Below are positions 5,167 through 6,846 of a stretch of 6,846 nt of DNA, in pieces. Origin of the DNA: Limnohabitans sp. (GTDB lineage Bacteria; Pseudomonadota; Gammaproteobacteria; Burkholderiales; Burkholderiaceae_C). The stretch spans positions 6,199 through 13,044 of the forward strand of contig JAHECM010000268.1 in assembly GCA_024641725.1 (NCBI GenBank), written 5' to 3'. A program made the translations under genes and the position numbers. How positions within the stretch are numbered: position 1 is the first letter of the stretch; each line of letters starts with the position of its first letter. The notes under the pieces are model-generated. The model saw only the letters and a list, made by a program, of their open reading frames with translations. It was not told where the DNA came from and did not search any database.

Positions 5167-6846
5167 TCAGCGCAGCAGGCGCTGGATCTCGGATTTGAGC
5201 GAATCCACAGAAATCGGTTTGGAGACATAACCGTCCATGCCTGCGGCCAGATACCGTTCGCGGTCACCCTTGAGGGCATTGGCGGTGACGGCAATGATCG
5301 GGATGCGCTGGCGTTGCAGCTCAGACTCCATGGCGCGAATGGCTTGGGTGGCCTCAATGCCCCCCATCTCGGGCATCTGGATGTCCATCAACACAAAATC
5401 AAACGCGGTGGCCGCAAACGCGGCCACCGCCTCCACGCCGTTGTTGGCCAGGGTGACTTCGCAGCCCATGCGCGTGAGGATGATCTTGGCCAACATCTGG
5501 TTGACCGGCGTGTCCTCCACCAGCAGCACGCAGGAAGCCATGGCGGGCCAAACTGTGGGTGCATTGGCGTTTGCCCCCGGCTGCGCTTGGCTGTGCATGG
5601 TCGACCATCGGTTGAGCGTGGCGACCAGCTCTTGCAAGTCAATGGGTTTGACCAAAAAGCCCTGAATCCCATGGGCTTGCAACTCGTCTTGAGAGGTTTG
5701 CTCGCTCAGCGCACCCATCATGACCACGGTCAACTGGTCGGGTGTGCGCGTTTTGCGCAATTCGCTGACCAGCGCATAACCATCAATGTCGGGCATGCCC
5801 ACATCGATCAGGGCGTAATTGGCAAGCAGCGCTTGCGATGAGTTCAAGGCTTGGGCCGCGCTGTCGCACACCACCGAATGCAGGCCTGCGGCATTCAAAT
5901 TGCGCGCCAAAATGCGGCTGCTGCTGGCGTTGTCGTCCACCACCAGAACCGACTCTCCGGCCAAGCGGCTGCTGAGCTCGCCCGGCGCCACCAAGGCCGT
6001 CGGGGCAAGCCCCAAGTGCGTCGTGAAGCTGAAGGTGCTGCCTTGCCCCAAGGTACTGCGCACGCTGACCTGACCGCCCATCATTTCCACCAGGCTGCGG
6101 CTGATCGCCAGGCCCAAACCCGAGCCGCCAAAACGGCGCGCCGTGCTCGAATCGGCTTGGGTAAAGTTGTCAAAAATGAGCGCTTGCTTGTCCTCTGAAA
6201 TGCCGATCCCCGTGTCCTTGATGTGGAACTGCAGCCACACCCCCTGCGCGCTGGGGGGGGTCTTCATGCGCTCCACCGCCAAGACGATTTCACCTTGCGC
6301 CGTGAATTTGATCGCGTTGCCCAGCAAATTCGTCAGCACTTGCTGCAACCGCAAAGCGTCCCCCACCAGCAATTGCGGCACATCGGCGGCAATGTCACAC
6401 ACCAGCTCCAGCTCTTTTTCGACCGCACGCAAAGACAAGGCTCGGCTCGACTGGCGCACCAAGGTGTGCACTGAAAATTCGTGGGGGTCCAAGTCCAGCT
6501 TGCGGGCCTCGATTTTGGAGAAATCCAAAATGTCATTGATCACCGATAGCAGGGACCGGGCCGATGTTTCGACCATCTCCAGATAACTGCGCTGCTCGTC
6601 GGTCATGCGTGTTTGCAGGCACAACTCCGTCATGCCCAAAATGCCATTCATGGGGGTGCGAATTTCATGGCTCATATTGGCCAAGAAATTGCTCTTGGAC
6701 GCGTTGGCCGACTGTGCCTCGTCGCGCGCTTGCGAGAGCTGGGTTTCCGCCCTCAAACGCGCTTCCATGAACTCGTTGAAGGCGTGCACCACGGTGTGGA
6801 TCTCATGGCTGCCCAAGTCCGGGATGGGCTCAACCACCTGACCGTT
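5167..6846 (-). CDS. Hybrid sensor histidine kinase with two receiver domains, N-terminus outside window
   Basis: The frame stays open to the window edge, leaving 559 visible residues; the GTG at 6837 is internal. In order: the end of a HAMP-like linker (VVEPIP..GSHEI..V..AFNEF, 4-26), a coiled coil (about 27-50), HisKA with the phospho-accepting His60 in NMSHEIRTPMNGILGM, HATPase_c with the N box NLLGNAIKFT (173-182), DTGIGI (211-216) and GGSGLGLAIS (240-249), receiver 1 (about 299-414; Asp304, Asp305, Asp348, Lys400) and receiver 2 (about 439-559; Glu444, Asp445, Asp488, Thr521, Lys543). All kinase motifs are intact. Receiver 1 has Gly378 where Thr or Ser is normal. No Hpt domain follows, so any onward phosphorelay needs a separate protein. 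The missing N-terminus presumably holds membrane segments and the sensor. The signal and the output are unknown. Confidence 0.93.
   Translation of the reverse strand, partial: NGQVVEPIPDLGSHEIHTVVHAFNEFMEARLRAETQLSQARDEAQSANASKSNFLANMSHEIRTPMNGILGMTELCLQTRMTDEQRSYLEMVETSARSLLSVINDILDFSKIEARKLDLDPHEFSVHTLVRQSSRALSLRAVEKELELVCDIAADVPQLLVGDALRLQQVLTNLLGNAIKFTAQGEIVLAVERMKTPPSAQGVWLQFHIKDTGIGISEDKQALIFDNFTQADSSTARRFGGSGLGLAISRSLVEMMGGQVSVRSTLGQGSTFSFTTHLGLAPTALVAPGELSSRLAGESVLVVDDNASSSRILARNLNAAGLHSVVCDSAAQALNSSQALLANYALIDVGMPDIDGYALVSELRKTRTPDQLTVVMMGALSEQTSQDELQAHGIQGFLVKPIDLQELVATLNRWSTMHSQAQPGANANAPTVWPAMASCVLLVEDTPVNQMLAKIILTRMGCEVTLANNGVEAVAAFAATAFDFVLMDIQMPEMGGIEATQAIRAMESELQRQRIPIIAVTANALKGDRERYLAAGMDGYVSKPISVDSLKSEIQRLLR

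Noticed and set aside
3355..5239. A 16-bp direct repeat, GACATAACCGTCCATG, at 3355-3370 and 5224-5239
   Set aside because: Both copies lie in real genes and encode the same MDGYV peptide on the minus strand, in the dioxygenase C-terminus and in receiver 2. The simplest reading is chance codon identity, not a mobile repeat.
1..6846. Insertion sequences, CRISPR arrays, tRNA or rRNA genes, phage att sites
   Set aside because: No transposase, no regularly spaced repeats, no tRNA-like cloverleaf and no rRNA sequence was seen on either strand.

Overview
The window is GC-rich and reads as part of a betaproteobacterial chromosome, most likely order Burkholderiales and family Comamonadaceae. This rests on codon use, protein style and gene content, not on a marker gene. 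Six protein genes are visible. The first and last run off the window edges, and coding density is high.

Layout. (1) 1-1377, plus strand: the C-terminal part of a PhoX/DUF839-type secreted phosphatase. (2) 1378-1589: an intergenic stretch with no convincing protein gene but dense signals. It holds a strong LexA (SOS) box followed by a -10-like hexamer, a perfect-palindrome intrinsic terminator for plus-strand transcription, and directly behind it an oppositely oriented terminator for the minus-strand genes. (3) 4134 down to 1590, minus strand: four closely spaced genes that look like one operon. In transcription order they are a class III extradiol (DODA/YgiD-like) dioxygenase, a cytochrome b561, and two different secreted YceI proteins. 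(4) 4210-5127, plus strand: a LysR-type regulator divergent from that operon. The 75-bp gap carries a perfect 8-5-8 inverted repeat that fits the LysR T-N11-A operator pattern and overlaps both a -10-like hexamer and the regulator's own start codon. (5) 5167-6846, minus strand: a hybrid sensor histidine kinase (HAMP remnant, HisKA, HATPase, two receiver domains) whose N-terminus lies outside the window. It converges on the LysR gene.

How the parts may work together. The LysR protein probably controls its own gene and the divergent operon. Cytochrome b561 next to YceI is a familiar pairing (as in yceJ-yceI of E. coli) and suggests membrane quinone/electron chemistry together with periplasmic isoprenoid-binding lipocalin-like proteins. 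Placing an aromatic-ring dioxygenase first in the same transcript suggests a response to a catechol or quinone-like compound, but the substrate cannot be read from the sequence. The histidine kinase and the phosphatase appear to be separate units.

Most items are recognisable families. The parts most worth a second look are the orphan SOS box with its short terminated downstream segment, and the LysR operator placed on the start codon of an apparently leaderless gene.
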